From assembly GCA_030533445.1 (NCBI GenBank), contig CM060076.1:8922001-8986000 (forward strand): a DNA stretch of 64,000 bases, read 5' to 3'. This document shows positions 1 to 10,950 of the stretch, one piece after another. Position 1 is the first letter of the stretch; each line of letters begins with the position of its first letter. The notes under the pieces were generated by a model. The model did no database searches and was not told the DNA's origin. It saw only the letters and a list, made by a program, of their open reading frames with translations. This DNA comes from Cyprinodon diabolis. Its lineage: Eukaryota > Chordata > Actinopteri > Cyprinodontiformes > Cyprinodontidae. Position numbers and translations under genes: made by a program.

Positions 1-247
1 GCTTAACACATTAAATCTCCATCGTCTGTACTTCAACTCCCCGTCTCAAGATAAGACTTTTGCAAGCATGCCAATAATGATGGCTGTTAAAACCTGAGGC
101 AGGGAAAGGGAAGTAGCTGTAACTTTCCCTCAGTGTGCCAGTTTATATTACAGCTACATGGCTTTCTGTCAGAAACTAAGCATGAAGGAACTCCAGCCAG
201 GATACCATGAAATATATTTGAGAAGATTAATAATGCTGTATGGAAAT

Positions 248-630
248 TAGTGTTGTGCCGATGCCATTGTTTGGCCCCGATACCTGGTTGTGCAGTATCG
301 CCGATACCATAACATTACCATCTGTTTGAAATTGATGTGTGTGTGTGTGTTTATATATGAAGAACTGCATATTATTTGGATGTCAAATAATTGCCATTGT
401 GGCTTTGTAAAGCTGCTGCCTACCTTTGGGAACCAGTAAAAAGACTAATACAAAGTGAATCCAGCAAAACTTTTTATTGCCTACCTGGAATGGGTGACAA
501 TAGTGACAACGTTTGGCTCTCAGAATGGTATCGTTGCCCTATTTGTCGGTACTCGCCGATACCGATACCACCATTTTAGTGCTGGATCGGGGCCCTGCCC
601 GATACTGGTATCATTATCGGTGCAACACTA
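248..630. mobile_element. hAT-type MITE (family A, copy 1)
   Basis: A 383-bp non-autonomous element. The ends are inverted repeats beginning TAGTGTTGTGCCGAT on the left and TAGTGTTGCACCGAT read inward from the right. An exact 8-bp target duplication, atggaaat, lies at 240-247 and 631-638. The 8-bp duplication and short TAG-type ends are hAT hallmarks. The inside carries cgat/gatacc subrepeats and a short (tg)n-tatata stretch near 337-358, with no coding capacity. A second, inverted copy of the same sequence is at 63331-63580. Confidence 0.9.
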
Positions 631-751
631 ATGGAAATAAGAGGCAGTCAAAGAGCTATAAAACCTTGGAATTTGGAGCTGACTGAGCAGGTGATAGAGA
701 AGCCATCCCCTGAGGACCCAGTGAGGTATATGTTGTTTCTAATATTTGGGG

Positions 752-1708
752 TAGGGGTGCAAATAATAATTGTTTTGTATCACTCCATCGATCCAACAGC
801 CCACGATCCGATGCATCGATACGTCCGCAAAAGTATCGATTCATGTTTTTTTTTTTTCTGTGGTCTATTTTTATCCATTTGCTCCTGGGCGTAATTCTCC
901 CTCCCGTGCTGCGGTGGCGCTAAACCTATTTTGCCCTCCTACCTCGCTTCCTGGTTATACTCTTAAAGCAGTGTGTTGCAGTAAGCTTGACACAGAAATT
1001 TTTTATTTATGCTCAATATTGAAGCGTGGTCTGTGCTACACACTGTGGGTCTAGATACGGCCGAGGCGGTTAGGAAGTGGGGGCAAGTAGTCCAACAACG
1101 GTGGGACATGAGGTCCAAAAAGAGCGGAGATCCAGGTGGAAAAGGCTCCCAGCGTTCTCACGCACCTCGCTCTTCTAGCAGGCCAAACATCGAGAATTGT
1201 TTTCCGCAATTCGGGTCATAAAAACAAAACAAGCTGGCGTCCTGTCTGCGGTACTGTGTGCGGTCAGTTACAATTTGGAAGGGGTGCAGCGAAATGTCTG
1301 CGGAGGGGGCGGGGACGTCTGGAGACAAGGTATTGCATTGCACTCATTGCACTTATTTTGTGCAATATTTTTTGATGCAAGGCCTTCAGAATCTATAACG
1401 CAGGGGTATTATTATTTTTCAGGGAATAAGGTTTAAATAGGAATAGGTGGAGTAAAACTTTTCTACTTCTGTTATTTGCTGTTGTTTCTCAAATAAAATG
1501 CATAACGATATTACAGCCTTCATTGCTTTATTTCAAATTTGAAACATTGTCTAGCCTGTAAGGTTAAAAAAATAAATAAATAAAAGAACTTATTAATCGA
1601 ATCGAATCATATTGTGGTGTATTCTTGAGTATCGAAAATAATCAAATCGTCAGGTCAGGAAATCGATACTGAATCGAATCGCCATGATGCGTGTGATTTA
1701 CACCCCTA
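752..1708. mobile_element. hAT-type non-autonomous element, 957 bp
   Basis: The ends are TAGGGGTGCAAAT and, read inward from the right, TAGGGGTGTAAAT. A perfect 8-bp target duplication, atttgggg, lies at 744-751 and 1709-1716. Subterminal cgat-rich repeats (atcgatacg, aatcgaatcg) resemble transposase binding sites. No transposase frame is visible inside, so any movement must depend on an autonomous partner elsewhere. Confidence 0.9.
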
Positions 1709-1716
1709 ATTTGGGG

Positions 1717-3806
1717 CATTAGTCTTTACTCTCCATAAGCTCCCGATCTGAATACCTCAGCTACTATCCCTTCACCTTTTGCAGTGTCAACAATAAAAAC
1801 TTTATCCAGGGTAGGAAAGGAGCTCTGGTGGTGACTTCACAAGTTGTAATAGTGGTGCCTGAAAATTTGGTTGATTAACGGCCTGACTAATTATGGTAAC
1901 ATGGGTGTGGAAGTACTGTAAGCCTGTCGAGTGTCTGCAAAGCACTTCTTTTGACTACATGTGCAAAGATGCAGGTCTTTTTTCACTGTTTGATCAACAT
2001 AAGGTTGACTTTCAATGCTATATAGAACATAATAGACAGCTTATTGGGAAGGAGGAGCTGTCCTAAATAAGGTGAAGTAGAACAGATGTCAGAGCAAGAA
2101 CTGACTGACGTGTGCTTAGAGATAAAAGGCTGGACAGGAGAGCAGCTGGCTGAGCATGGCTAGGAAATCCACCTGCAGTGCAGTGAAGATATTTTTTTTA
2201 CACTAAAGTATATCTGCTTGTTAAACAAATCTCAATAAACACAGAAGACATATAATATCTAAATTGTAGCTTCTTCCATAACCCCCTGAATCATGGGTGT
2301 ACCTGTTGTTCACTCACAGCCAAAAGGTTTAGAAATATTTTGAAGATATTTTAGTCAACTTCATGTTGTCAGACAGGATCTGTTAAGCAATTTCTTAAAT
2401 CTACAGCCCAGGCAGTATGAGACCTGAGTGCCGTCATTGAACAGAAAACACTTAAATAAAAAAAAAAAAATTAACAATAAGTTTTAGATTTTTTTCCATT
2501 CGGACCAACTAATGTTCCTCTCGCAAAAAAAAGTCCTGTCAATGTTGTTCTTTTAACCCTGCTGAAAAAATCACAAGATTTAATTTAATAAGAGCTTTTT
2601 TGCAAAAGAAAGCTGAGTACCACCAAAATAAACACATCATCAAATCTGTTCAAAGGAACAACTATAAAACCAGTAAATGCTCGGTGAACAGTTAAAAAGG
2701 AGAACAGTGGGGTAGTTACATTCTAACTGAATTTAGTTACCCTTTACCTATAAAGATATTTTCTTATATAAAACGAAAAATGATTAATTAAGCTAAGGCA
2801 GCAATTTAGACAACCTTTAAATGCTTATGTGTTTGAAACAGATGCTTATTGGGAGATTTGTGTTTGAAAGTTACCTGACAAAAATATTACTAAAACCTGT
2901 TTTTGTTTTTTACTCGTTGGCCTAATCAGGCTCCAACATCATGAGAGTTTAAAAATCCATGCAAACGTTTACACAGTCCATTATCCTGAAGCCCCATATT
3001 TAACTTGAAATCTATCACATGACAACTACACCAGATGCTTTTAACTCCAGTTTCACTGTGACTTAAAAGTAGATAAGTGGAAAATGTGAGTGTTGAAGCC
3101 TTGCTGATGACTGATAATGAGAAGGCCCTGGGGTCATTGTTACATGAGCAGAAAGGCTTTACACATGCATGCAACTGCAACCAGCCAATGCACAGGGGAA
3201 ACCCCTGCTCTTAGTAGATTTTTTGCTCATTATAGAAGAGAAAAAACAAAATCTAAAGAGGCAAAGCAAAAAAGAAGGCAACCCACATAATCCTTGGTGA
3301 AAATGAGATTGTATCTGTCAAACACAATTACTGAAGGCAGATTCTTTTGCATGCAGCAGGCCTTTAGCTAGCAATGCATACGGAGGTACACTGTAAGCAC
3401 TTTACTAAAAAAGAGACAATTTGGAATTTTGGAATGTGCAGCTTTAGTGCGCCCTAATTTCCCCCCGAAATCTTTGCACAAATGTTCAAAATTTCACAAG
3501 CAGCAGATGCTGGAGTTCGAAAAATTTAACTGCTCAACGCGCCACATCAACCAGAGAAGCTTATCTACAAGGTGGCAGGGAGACAGACAGCGCTCCTGAT
3601 GCAGAGCGTAATGATCATTCCCCTAAAACCTCCTATTAACGCCTAAATTAACTTAAATTGTCAAAACATGCTGGCAAAATATGTTTGCTTTTATTATTCT
3701 ATTGCTTTCCGTTTGTACTATATACCTGAAAAACGCTAACATCTACTTACCACTGAGGGCACGCTGCCAGTGTATGGGGATCTGCGCGGCTCTGGCAGCG
3801 AAATTA
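1717..3806. other. AT-rich non-coding stretch
   Basis: No convincing exon, RNA gene or bounded element was seen. It probably lies within a dnmt3a intron, because the next known exon is at 5341-5448 and the rest of the gene must lie to the left. Open frames here are short and do not resemble known proteins. Confidence 0.5.
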
Positions 3807-4528
3807 TTACCCCATTTACACTACCCTTGAAAAACCGATCCATGCCGAGACCGGTCCGAGCTCAGATCAGTTACCCAGGCCGAGCTTTGTTCTGACGACT
3901 GTTTACACATCACGCTATCTCGGTTCCTCGACTCCTCGCCTCCTAGTGACGATCTGTGGTATTACTGCCAGTATTGCTGGAGGAAATCAAGCAGTTGGTG
4001 GCAGTAATGGACCAAAAGTTGTTTGCCAACCACCATAAAACACAAGAAGAAGAAGACAAAGAAGGAGAGAATCAAGCAAATCAAAATGACAGCGCCTGTC
4101 ACATTCAGAAACTTATGCTCGATTATCATTGCTGTACTTTGCGGAGGGTCAGGCGAAGACGGCAACCTTTCGTGGATTTACTTTAAAGTAACTTTATAGT
4201 TATAGTTGTTCTTCTTCTGTTTTGTGTTGGTTGGCAAGCAATTTCCGGAGGGGTATTACCACCAACTACTGGTATGGAGTGTGAATCGCGATGTGCAGCC
4301 AGACGGATATGATGCGTTCTTCTCATGCGCTCTTGTTATCAGAGAACCGAGCCAGGAAAAAAACCGAGCAGAGCCCACCTCTGGAACTGGTCTGCAGTTA
4401 GCACAGTTCGGTTGTGTCTAGCTCGGTTCAGTTCAGTTTGCTTTCCATTTACACACGATAAGTTATCTCAGTTACTGAGCTCGGACCAGTCTTGGCACGG
4501 TTTTTCAAAGGTAGTATAAATAGGGTAA
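3807..4528. mobile_element. Foldback MITE with long imperfect inverted arms
   Basis: The left end, TTACCCCATTTACACTACC, and the right end, read inward as TTACCCTATTTATACTACC, start inverted arms that continue for more than 100 bp each. The arms share GAGCTCGG-like blocks and then a second inverted pair, with aacacaagaagaag at about 4040 against cttcttctgttttgtgttgg at about 4210. A TA target duplication is possible but cannot be told from the TTA/TAA ends. The class is uncertain; no transposase is present. Confidence 0.75.
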
Positions 4529-5340
4529 ATATTTTGAGGCAGGATTGTAATCTTGATGAACTGACTGCACAGACGATGTTTTGAGTTGGAGTTTCTCGCA
4601 TAAAAATATTTTAAAACAACTTTTTACCCACTTATCACAGCAAATATAGCAAAGCCACTCTCTGCCATTGAACACAGGAGCAACACAAGCATTAGATGCA
4701 TCTGTAAACACTTTACTGGACGCGCTTCAGGAGCATCAAAGACGCTCTTGAAGCACATCCGACCGTAATATGTACAAATATCAAAACTGAAGCAGCAGGC
4801 ACTTTTTTTGATGCTGAAAGCTTGTGTGGTGGGAAAGTATTATCACACTTTCTGATTGTTTGAATTAACCTATAAAACATAATATTTTACCTAAAAATGA
4901 TCTAATCTCTTCCTTATGAAATTTCCACCACTAGTCAAGCACACATTCTTCCCATAGTCAGGACAAAATTAGTGTTGCAACAAAACAAAACAAAAGTTAG
5001 CTGCATTCCACCTCAATATGCAGGATATAGCATTCCAAAAAGTCTACATTTCAAAATTCTCCAGGGGAGGGTACCCCTGGACCCCCCTAAGCCATGCAAA
5101 GCCTAAAGATGTGGTACACCAAGGTGTACACCCTATGAAACTTTCCTAGCTAAAAGCCTTGCATGCAGTTTTTTTTTTAATGAGTAAAGTAATTAGCCTT
5201 TTTTTGTACAGCAAGAAACCAATCATGTTTGTTTAATATTTTTGTATATTCTATTAAAAAAAAGCCTAGAAATAAATAACTGATCAGTCAGTCTGCTTTG
5301 GTTCAGAGGTGAATAAGCTGACTATTTTTACAGTACTCAC
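4529..5340. other. Intronic stretch with a small hairpin
   Basis: No gene was seen. At 5061-5080 CCAGGGG and CCCCTGG pair around a 6-base loop. The rest is AT-rich sequence next to the donor of the dnmt3a exon at 5341. Confidence 0.45.
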
Positions 5341-5448
5341 AGGAAGCAGCTGCTTGCATTTCCTGCTAGGGCGGCCGACTCTTCTCTTATTTTGGGGGCT
5401 CGCTGGCAGCCGCTCCTCCGGGCTGTCCTGATCCGCTCCGTCTTGGCC
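5341..5448 (-). CDS. dnmt3a: dnmt3a coding exon 2 (N-terminal region, AT-hook-like)
   Basis: On the minus strand this exon is bounded by a pyrimidine-rich acceptor (gtgtgcccag) and a strong donor (gtgagt). It is exactly 36 codons in phase 0. It joins in frame to the start-codon exon at 23283-23351 and encodes residues 24-59. An acidic, proline-containing stretch is followed by KRRVGRPSRKCK, an AT-hook-like GRP core flanked by basic residues. Human DNMT3A has ARKVGRPGRKRK at the same place, before its PWWP domain. The region is disordered and thought to help nuclear or chromatin binding. The PWWP, ADD and methyltransferase exons are not in the window. The match is short, so identity rests partly on synteny with dtnb. 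Confidence 0.65.
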
Positions 5449-6195
5449 CTGGGCACACAGAAAAAGAGCCCACATCAAACACCAAGAAGTGACTTTACAT
5501 ATTTAAAACTTCAAACATTTAGGACATCAGAGAGCCTTCATTAAAACAAAACTTTAACATCCAAACTCTCTCCAAAGCAGTGAAAACGAGTTTCAAATAT
5601 TTCATGACTGGACAAAGAATAAAACAGTATGAAAAAAAACATTTATAGACTAAAGATCCATGTGTATTTAGATGGAAAAGCATATATTTTCCATGAAAAC
5701 CCAAAGAAATACATCAAACTCAGCATCATCATCACAATTATCTACAGGGCAGGGCTTGAGAGTGAGTTGATGTATATAAGTTTGATACTGTACTTCAGTA
5801 ACAATATGGCAGACAAGGCCCTGCAAATGACAGTGAGAGGAGCTGAAATTGCCATTAGGTCCCCTCCTTTTCAGTCCCCGAAAATCTTTGGAATTCTTAC
5901 GTTTTGTAAACCTATTAAACAGTTTCCATCAGCCATAAAATGCTGCAATGTCAGAAGGAGATGACTGCCATAGGTTATGCTTTATGTTGGGAAATAATGA
6001 AGTGCTGTCGTGTTGCACACAAACAAGCCAGAATTCACCTTTCAGCTGCTTTAACTCATTTAACAGATCCTTTAAAGTCTTCTCACTGGACTAAGTCTGA
6101 GAGAAACAGTCTCTCTTTGTGCACATATTCACCAAGTGAATGTTTGTATGACCGTAGCGGCTATCCTCAAAAAGTCTGAAGTTACAACTGCAACA
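5449..6195. other. Intronic stretch, nothing recognised
   Basis: AT-rich sequence just upstream (in gene direction) of dnmt3a coding exon 2. The open frames here (for example 5629-5964 on the plus strand) have no recognisable domain and ordinary intron-like composition. Confidence 0.5.
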
Positions 6196-6197
6196 TA

Positions 6198-6608
6198 TTC
6201 TCATTATCAGTTCGTATGATATCGTACGAAAAGTTATGCACAGTATTTCGTACGTTTTAGACGTTTTTCCTCGAAAATACAGATCAGTGCGCATGCACAG
6301 CCAGACAGACAAAAAAAGCAGATCCGCGGACGGACGTAAAACTGGGAAAAACAGTGCAATAATCACTTCTTCAGGTCTCTAACTAGGTTGCTTGCTGTTT
6401 TGTATCCTAGGGTTAGGGTCAGGGTTAGGGTTAATTGTATTTTAAATTCTATGTTATTTAATGGTGTGTAAGATGCGCATGCGCAAGGATATCTTGTCTC
6501 AAGGCAAGACGTAAAAATACGACGAAATGCGGCGAAAAAAACGTCTAAAACGTACGAAATTACGGTGCATAACTTTTCGTACGATTTCATATGAACTAAT
6601 AATGAGAA
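6198..6608. mobile_element. TA-target MITE with long inverted repeats and a telomere-like core
   Basis: Inverted terminal repeats of roughly 75 bp begin TTCTCATTAT on each side and include the shared block cgtacgaaaagttatgcac. The element is flanked by TA at 6196-6197 and 6609-6610, as expected for Tc1/mariner-type insertion. The arms are rich in cgtacg palindromes. The centre holds a run of TTAGGG-like units. No coding capacity. Confidence 0.8.
6409..6433 (+). repeat. Short TTAGGG-like tandem repeat inside a MITE
   Basis: About four telomere-type units, one of them degenerate (agggtc), lie between the inverted arms of the surrounding MITE. The run is too short and too embedded to be a former chromosome end. 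Confidence 0.8.
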
Positions 6609-6689
6609 TACACTGGAAGTTATGTTATCTCAAAAGTGTTATGTTCAATTAAAAAAGGCCATTGCTAGTTAACTCCATATGATTAAAAG

Positions 6690-7330
6690 AGGAGGTTCAA
6701 GGTCTGGGAGCCTGGTGCAATAACAACCACCTACAGCTTAACACCAAGAAGAGAAAAGAAGTCACCTTTGACTCCTGACCACTACCAGGATGCCAACTTC
6801 TAGTTACTTTAATGACATACTTGGTGGGCTTGGGTTGAACTTTGAACACCACCCACATTATCGTAAAGGCCCAGTGGTATATATTACCTATAAGACAATG
6901 GGGAGAGACAAACTTCTCCCACCTGTGATGAAAAGCTTTTTACTGTCCACAATAGAGAGTATCTTGACCTATGGAAATACAGTGTGGTATGCCAGCTGAG
7001 AGGAACCAGCTTAATCTCTCTTTGGCTCCCCACTCCCATGCCTAGGGGAGATCTATTCAAGCCATCTTATCTGATAAGCCTCACAGGTCTGGGATGATCC
7101 AGCCCACCCAGGACACTCTTTTCACACGCCTTCCCTCTAGCGTGAGTCATGCAGACTTAAAACAGCCTTTCCCCACTATTGCTGTGAAAAGACCCTGTAA
7201 AAACACACATACATGCTCAAAAACACTTCTACTTCCCAATCCAACGCTCACAGCTACTGAATTCTTTCGCACTAATGTGAACACAGACTGTTATTTTTTT
7301 CTTGTGTCCTATCTGGGTAGTACTTAATAG
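6690..7330 (+). pseudogene. LINE reverse-transcriptase relic (L2/Rex1-like)
   Basis: The plus strand encodes broken pieces of a LINE ORF2 C-terminus. At about 6930-6999 the frame reads KSFLLSTIESILTYGNTVWY, close to the conserved block of L2/CR1-clade elements where a STIESILT core precedes TVWYG. After a stop, GSPLPCLGEIYSSHL and then HPGHSLFTRLPSS-like residues continue in shifted frames. Several stops and frameshifts show it is dead. Its 5' part is missing. Confidence 0.75.
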
Positions 7331-8164
7331 TTTTGGTCCCAAGGACAAGAGTAATATATTTAATTTCACAAGTGGAGCGTTAGAGATTTGATTTTAATGC
7401 ACCAAGATGTAAGTATATGTAAGTTAAATACTATTAATCATTATCTCAGATCTAATGGACATGTTGATAAAAACAAAAAGAAAAAAGTAAAAAAAGTAGA
7501 GGTGTGAGACAAAAAGTTAAAAGTGAGAGAAGGAAATAACAATCAGGCAGAAAAAAAGAATAAAGGGAGGATAGATTATTGATAATCACACTGCTGAAAG
7601 CAGATTCTGTAAAACAACTTTTAAATATATAATGTAAAATGACAAAAAAAGTCTCTTCTTTATAGTTATTTAAAACTCAGTTTGAGAGGGCATCTGTCCA
7701 TACTGATTGGGGGTTTTAGAAGACAAAGAATACAGACGAAAAACACAGGACCAATGAACCAGGAGGATTAGAAGAGAAGTTAGAACGGCATTGTGTAACT
7801 TTTAGCCACGAGGGGCGCTATATCTGTAACGTTTAGACTAAAAAGTCATTGTGTTACTTGCAAAGACAAGGCCACATTCATCCCTTTAGAATAAATCCTA
7901 CATCAGAGAACCCAAAAAATATATAAAAAAATCTGACCAGGAAGGTTTGATACACTAAAAGAAATGTGGAGAACCATTTACTTAGAAAAAGATAGGTAAC
8001 TTGTCCACATTGAAATTCTTTGTAAGTTTCTCAATAAAATCTAAGTTGATCTTAGTTACTCATAAGAGTTGATTTAACAAACAAACTCAAGTAAATTGCA
8101 CTACCAAATTTTTCTTATCAGCAAAAGATGTAGTTCTGTTTTGCTAGTAAATTGTACACACAAA
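7331..8164. other. AT-rich intronic stretch
   Basis: No exon seen. Sequence near 7790-7860 contains two cattgtgttac-like repeats, and 7950-8060 resembles degraded MITE sequence, but I could define no ends. Confidence 0.4.
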
Positions 8165-8355
8165 AGGAGAATCTAGAGAAGCCAATTAACCTAGAGGTTA
8201 TGTTTATGAACTGTGGGAGGAAACTGGAGTACATGGAGAGAACCCGAGTATGCTTGGGGAGTACATGCAAACTCCATGGAGAAAGACCCTGGATTAGGGA
8301 ATGAATCCAGAACCTTCTTGCTGCAAGGCAGCAGTGCTACAAACTGTACCGGCGT
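8165..8355 (+). repeat. Dispersed SINE-like repeat
   Basis: It carries the widespread vertebrate repeat signature of gccaattaacct, then ctgtgggaggaaactggagt, then gcaaactcc and cttgctgcaaggcagcagtgctac. It is a diverged copy; a partial copy in the opposite orientation is near 48125-48360. The exact class was not determined. Confidence 0.65.
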
Positions 8356-9239
8356 GCAGCCAACAAGGAAAATTTTTTTTCTATTTCTGACCTAAACATG
8401 GCCAAGCAAGAAAAAAAACGTCATGTTTACTCCTAATAACCATATATATCCATTACTTGCATCTGTTGAGTTGGGAACATATTTAAACAGTTTTTAAACA
8501 CTATTTTATAAGATTAATTAAATTTACTTGTCTTTTGACGGAAAAGAGATTTACAAATTAGTAACAAAAGGTTTACTTTTGAAGTAAAGGCACTTACATT
8601 GCAATTTGCAGTAAATTTTACATAAAAACCAAGGTATTTACAGGACCAAAAATTCCTTTTTTCAGTGTAACTGTTTCACTGCTAAAAAAAACCATAATTT
8701 TCTTTCTATTATAGCAATATCTCTATTAGTTGTACATGGCAATGATTTGATTAATCTGAATTGCTTGAAGCAGAAAGGAGGTATTTTATTAGACCTGTAA
8801 CAAGAGCATAAATATGAAATATAATTAGATAAGGTTCTTAAAACGTGTAATTAGCTTGACGAAAAACTGACAGCTCAATCTACTTTTGGCCTGGACTAAT
8901 GCCAAATACTTGGAGACAATGTTTTGAAAGGAGTCTAATTTCAGAGTCCTTAGCAGGTCACTGAGTAACAACTCACTAAACTTGATTTTAAAAACAATTC
9001 AATGAAAAAATAAATAAATATGTTTTGACAAGATCACTTTCTATTGTGGATAAACCAGTTTGCTTGGAAGGATTTTCAGATGCAATTTCCACTGAACACT
9101 AGTGAAACATACAAGGTGTAACCTGATGATGTTTTATGTTTTGGCACTTTGGAAACCATAAGCATTCAGAAATCTATGTCAGCCTTAGATAATCAGTAAG
9201 GAACTTTGAGACTCAGCCGTTATTAACCACCAGGTGGCG
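8356..9239. other. AT-rich intronic stretch
   Basis: Nothing supported. A fragment ending ttttttcagtgtaa at about 8658-8672 resembles one end of the CACTGCAAAAA MITE family found at 16952 and 33817. Confidence 0.4.
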
Positions 9240-9911
9240 CCCTGTTCTTGGTGGTCCTCACACACACCTGTGGCTAGTTGGCTCATTACTGAGGACTCTT
9301 AACCTGCTGACTGCCACTACTTCGATGCCAGAATGTTTGCCAGTTTTGGGTACTCTAGCCAAGCTGAGTTTAGCTGAGTCTAACTGAGTCTTTGTTTCTC
9401 TGAGTCTAACGTGATTTTTGTCTTTTGCCTTTCGGCAGGAAGTCATCCTGAAAACTGGATGTTTGGCCTTCTCCCCCTGGAAGGATGGTTGAACTTCACA
9501 CTGAGCAGGGGATCAATCTCCACACATCCCGTTCAAGTTCTCCAGGAAATCTAAGTGGCAGTCCGCTCCATTGCTCCTCAGGAACCAACCAAACCAAGAC
9601 CTGTCCGCCCTCCAACAAGCCCCTCTATCTCTGGAAAGGCCCATACCGGCTGGATTCTGGAAAGAAACCTTTCTCTGCAATCGTGAGCCCCGTTTATCTC
9701 TGTTTTTTGCAAGACGTCGTTCAAAGTTCCCACGGACCCTGAACTAATCTCTGTGAACTTCCCTTCTCACTTCCAGTTCCGGTTCACCAGCTCTCAGAGT
9801 TCCCCTGAATCCAACCCATTTGAACTCCTCAATAAACCTGTTAAACCTTTTCTCTGGTTTCCCTGAGTGGTTTTCTGCATGTGGGTCAGATCTCTTAATA
9901 ACGTCATGACA
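9240..9911 (+). repeat. Unclassified retroelement-like sequence with polyadenylation signal
   Basis: This block differs from its AT-rich surroundings. It is less AT-rich, has gagtcta subrepeats near 9370-9410, a possible acceptor (ttgcctttcggcag at about 9425-9438) and an AATAAA at about 9830, and ends near cgtcatgaca. The tail resembles 3' ends of fish LTR-type retroelements, but I could not find paired LTR ends or a target duplication. The short open frame at 9485-9742 is proline-rich and unrecognised. Confidence 0.35.
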
Positions 9912-10316
9912 AAACAAAGACAATAGTGCAGAAATAATAATCATTTAGGTTTTAAATGTTTGTTCAAAAGTTTGAAAATAAACAGAAAAAAAACTTAATA
10001 ATTGAGGGGGAAAGGAGGGACATATTCTGGCATGATGATGAAGAAGACTAAGTCAGGACCCGCAGAGGCTATATGCCACTGCCAACTCTCCATAACTTGC
10101 AAAATAATCCAGTTGGAGGTTAGTTGGAAAAAAATGAAGCTATGCTTTATAGTTAGTCTTTGCAACGATGTAGATTCATGGGATTGGATTTTCTTGGTAG
10201 TAGCAAATACTCATAAACGGGCTGTGAGTTTTCATTTTTCAGCCAAACCTGTGTGTACTGTTTGCTATAAAGCCTCCCATTAAGACTTTGCTAAAAACCC
10301 CACAATCACCTAACTG

Positions 10317-10950
10317 AGGCCCCGTCCACACGAAGTCAAAACGAACACGAAACGCTAATATTTTCCAGAACGTTTGTCGTAAAGACGGAGACGTAAAATA
10401 AATGTGATCGTCCACACGAATGCATGAAAACGCTGCAAAATGTATGCCAGGCCTGTAAGTGGCGCTGTGGTGCCAAAGCCAAAATAGGCGACGTAATGTT
10501 GGGCATGCGCACTAATATTTATACATGGTTGCCCTGCGGGTCCATTTTCGTGGTTTAGTCAGATTCAGGTGCTGAACTATGCCGTCGATATTGCTCTGTT
10601 CTTCCTGGAGATATTCCAGAAGAAGAAGATTCTGTTGTAAGCCCAACAGCAGGGTGAGTAGCATTAGCAGCAACCATTCAACACAGTACGGCGCCATTGT
10701 TGTTGTGATACTGTGTCGCGCATGCGTGTTTAGAGGCGACGCTATGACGCATGCGTGTAAAAAAAAAATGCGGTTAGAGCTTAAAGATGGAAACGCGAAA
10801 ACGGCGTTTCAAAATCTTCCCACTCTGAAGGCTGAATAAAAAAAGATTGTTTACAGACCCCCGAAACGCCGGCTTCGTATGGATGAGAGGCCGGTTTGGT
10901 GAAAAATTTGTGCGTTTAGGCCAGGGTTCGGCTTCGTGTGGACGGGGCCT
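10317..10950. mobile_element. MITE with AGGCCCCGTCCACACGAAG ends
   Basis: The 19-bp ends aggccccgtccacacgaag and cttcgtgtggacggggcct are perfect inverted repeats. Inner blocks (gtccacacgaatgcatg, aaacgctgcaaaa, and the matching cggcgttt side) also pair. It is much richer in CpG than its surroundings. Flanks share only cctaa (cctaactg versus cctaatag), so the target duplication is unclear. Probably hAT-type; no coding capacity. Confidence 0.75.

Noticed and set aside
5629..5964. A 111-codon plus-strand frame near dnmt3a exon 2
   Set aside because: AT-rich, no domain, and wrong strand; consistent with chance.
6409..6433. TTAGGG repeats as a former telomere or fusion point
   Set aside because: Only about four units, one imperfect, enclosed within a bounded MITE.
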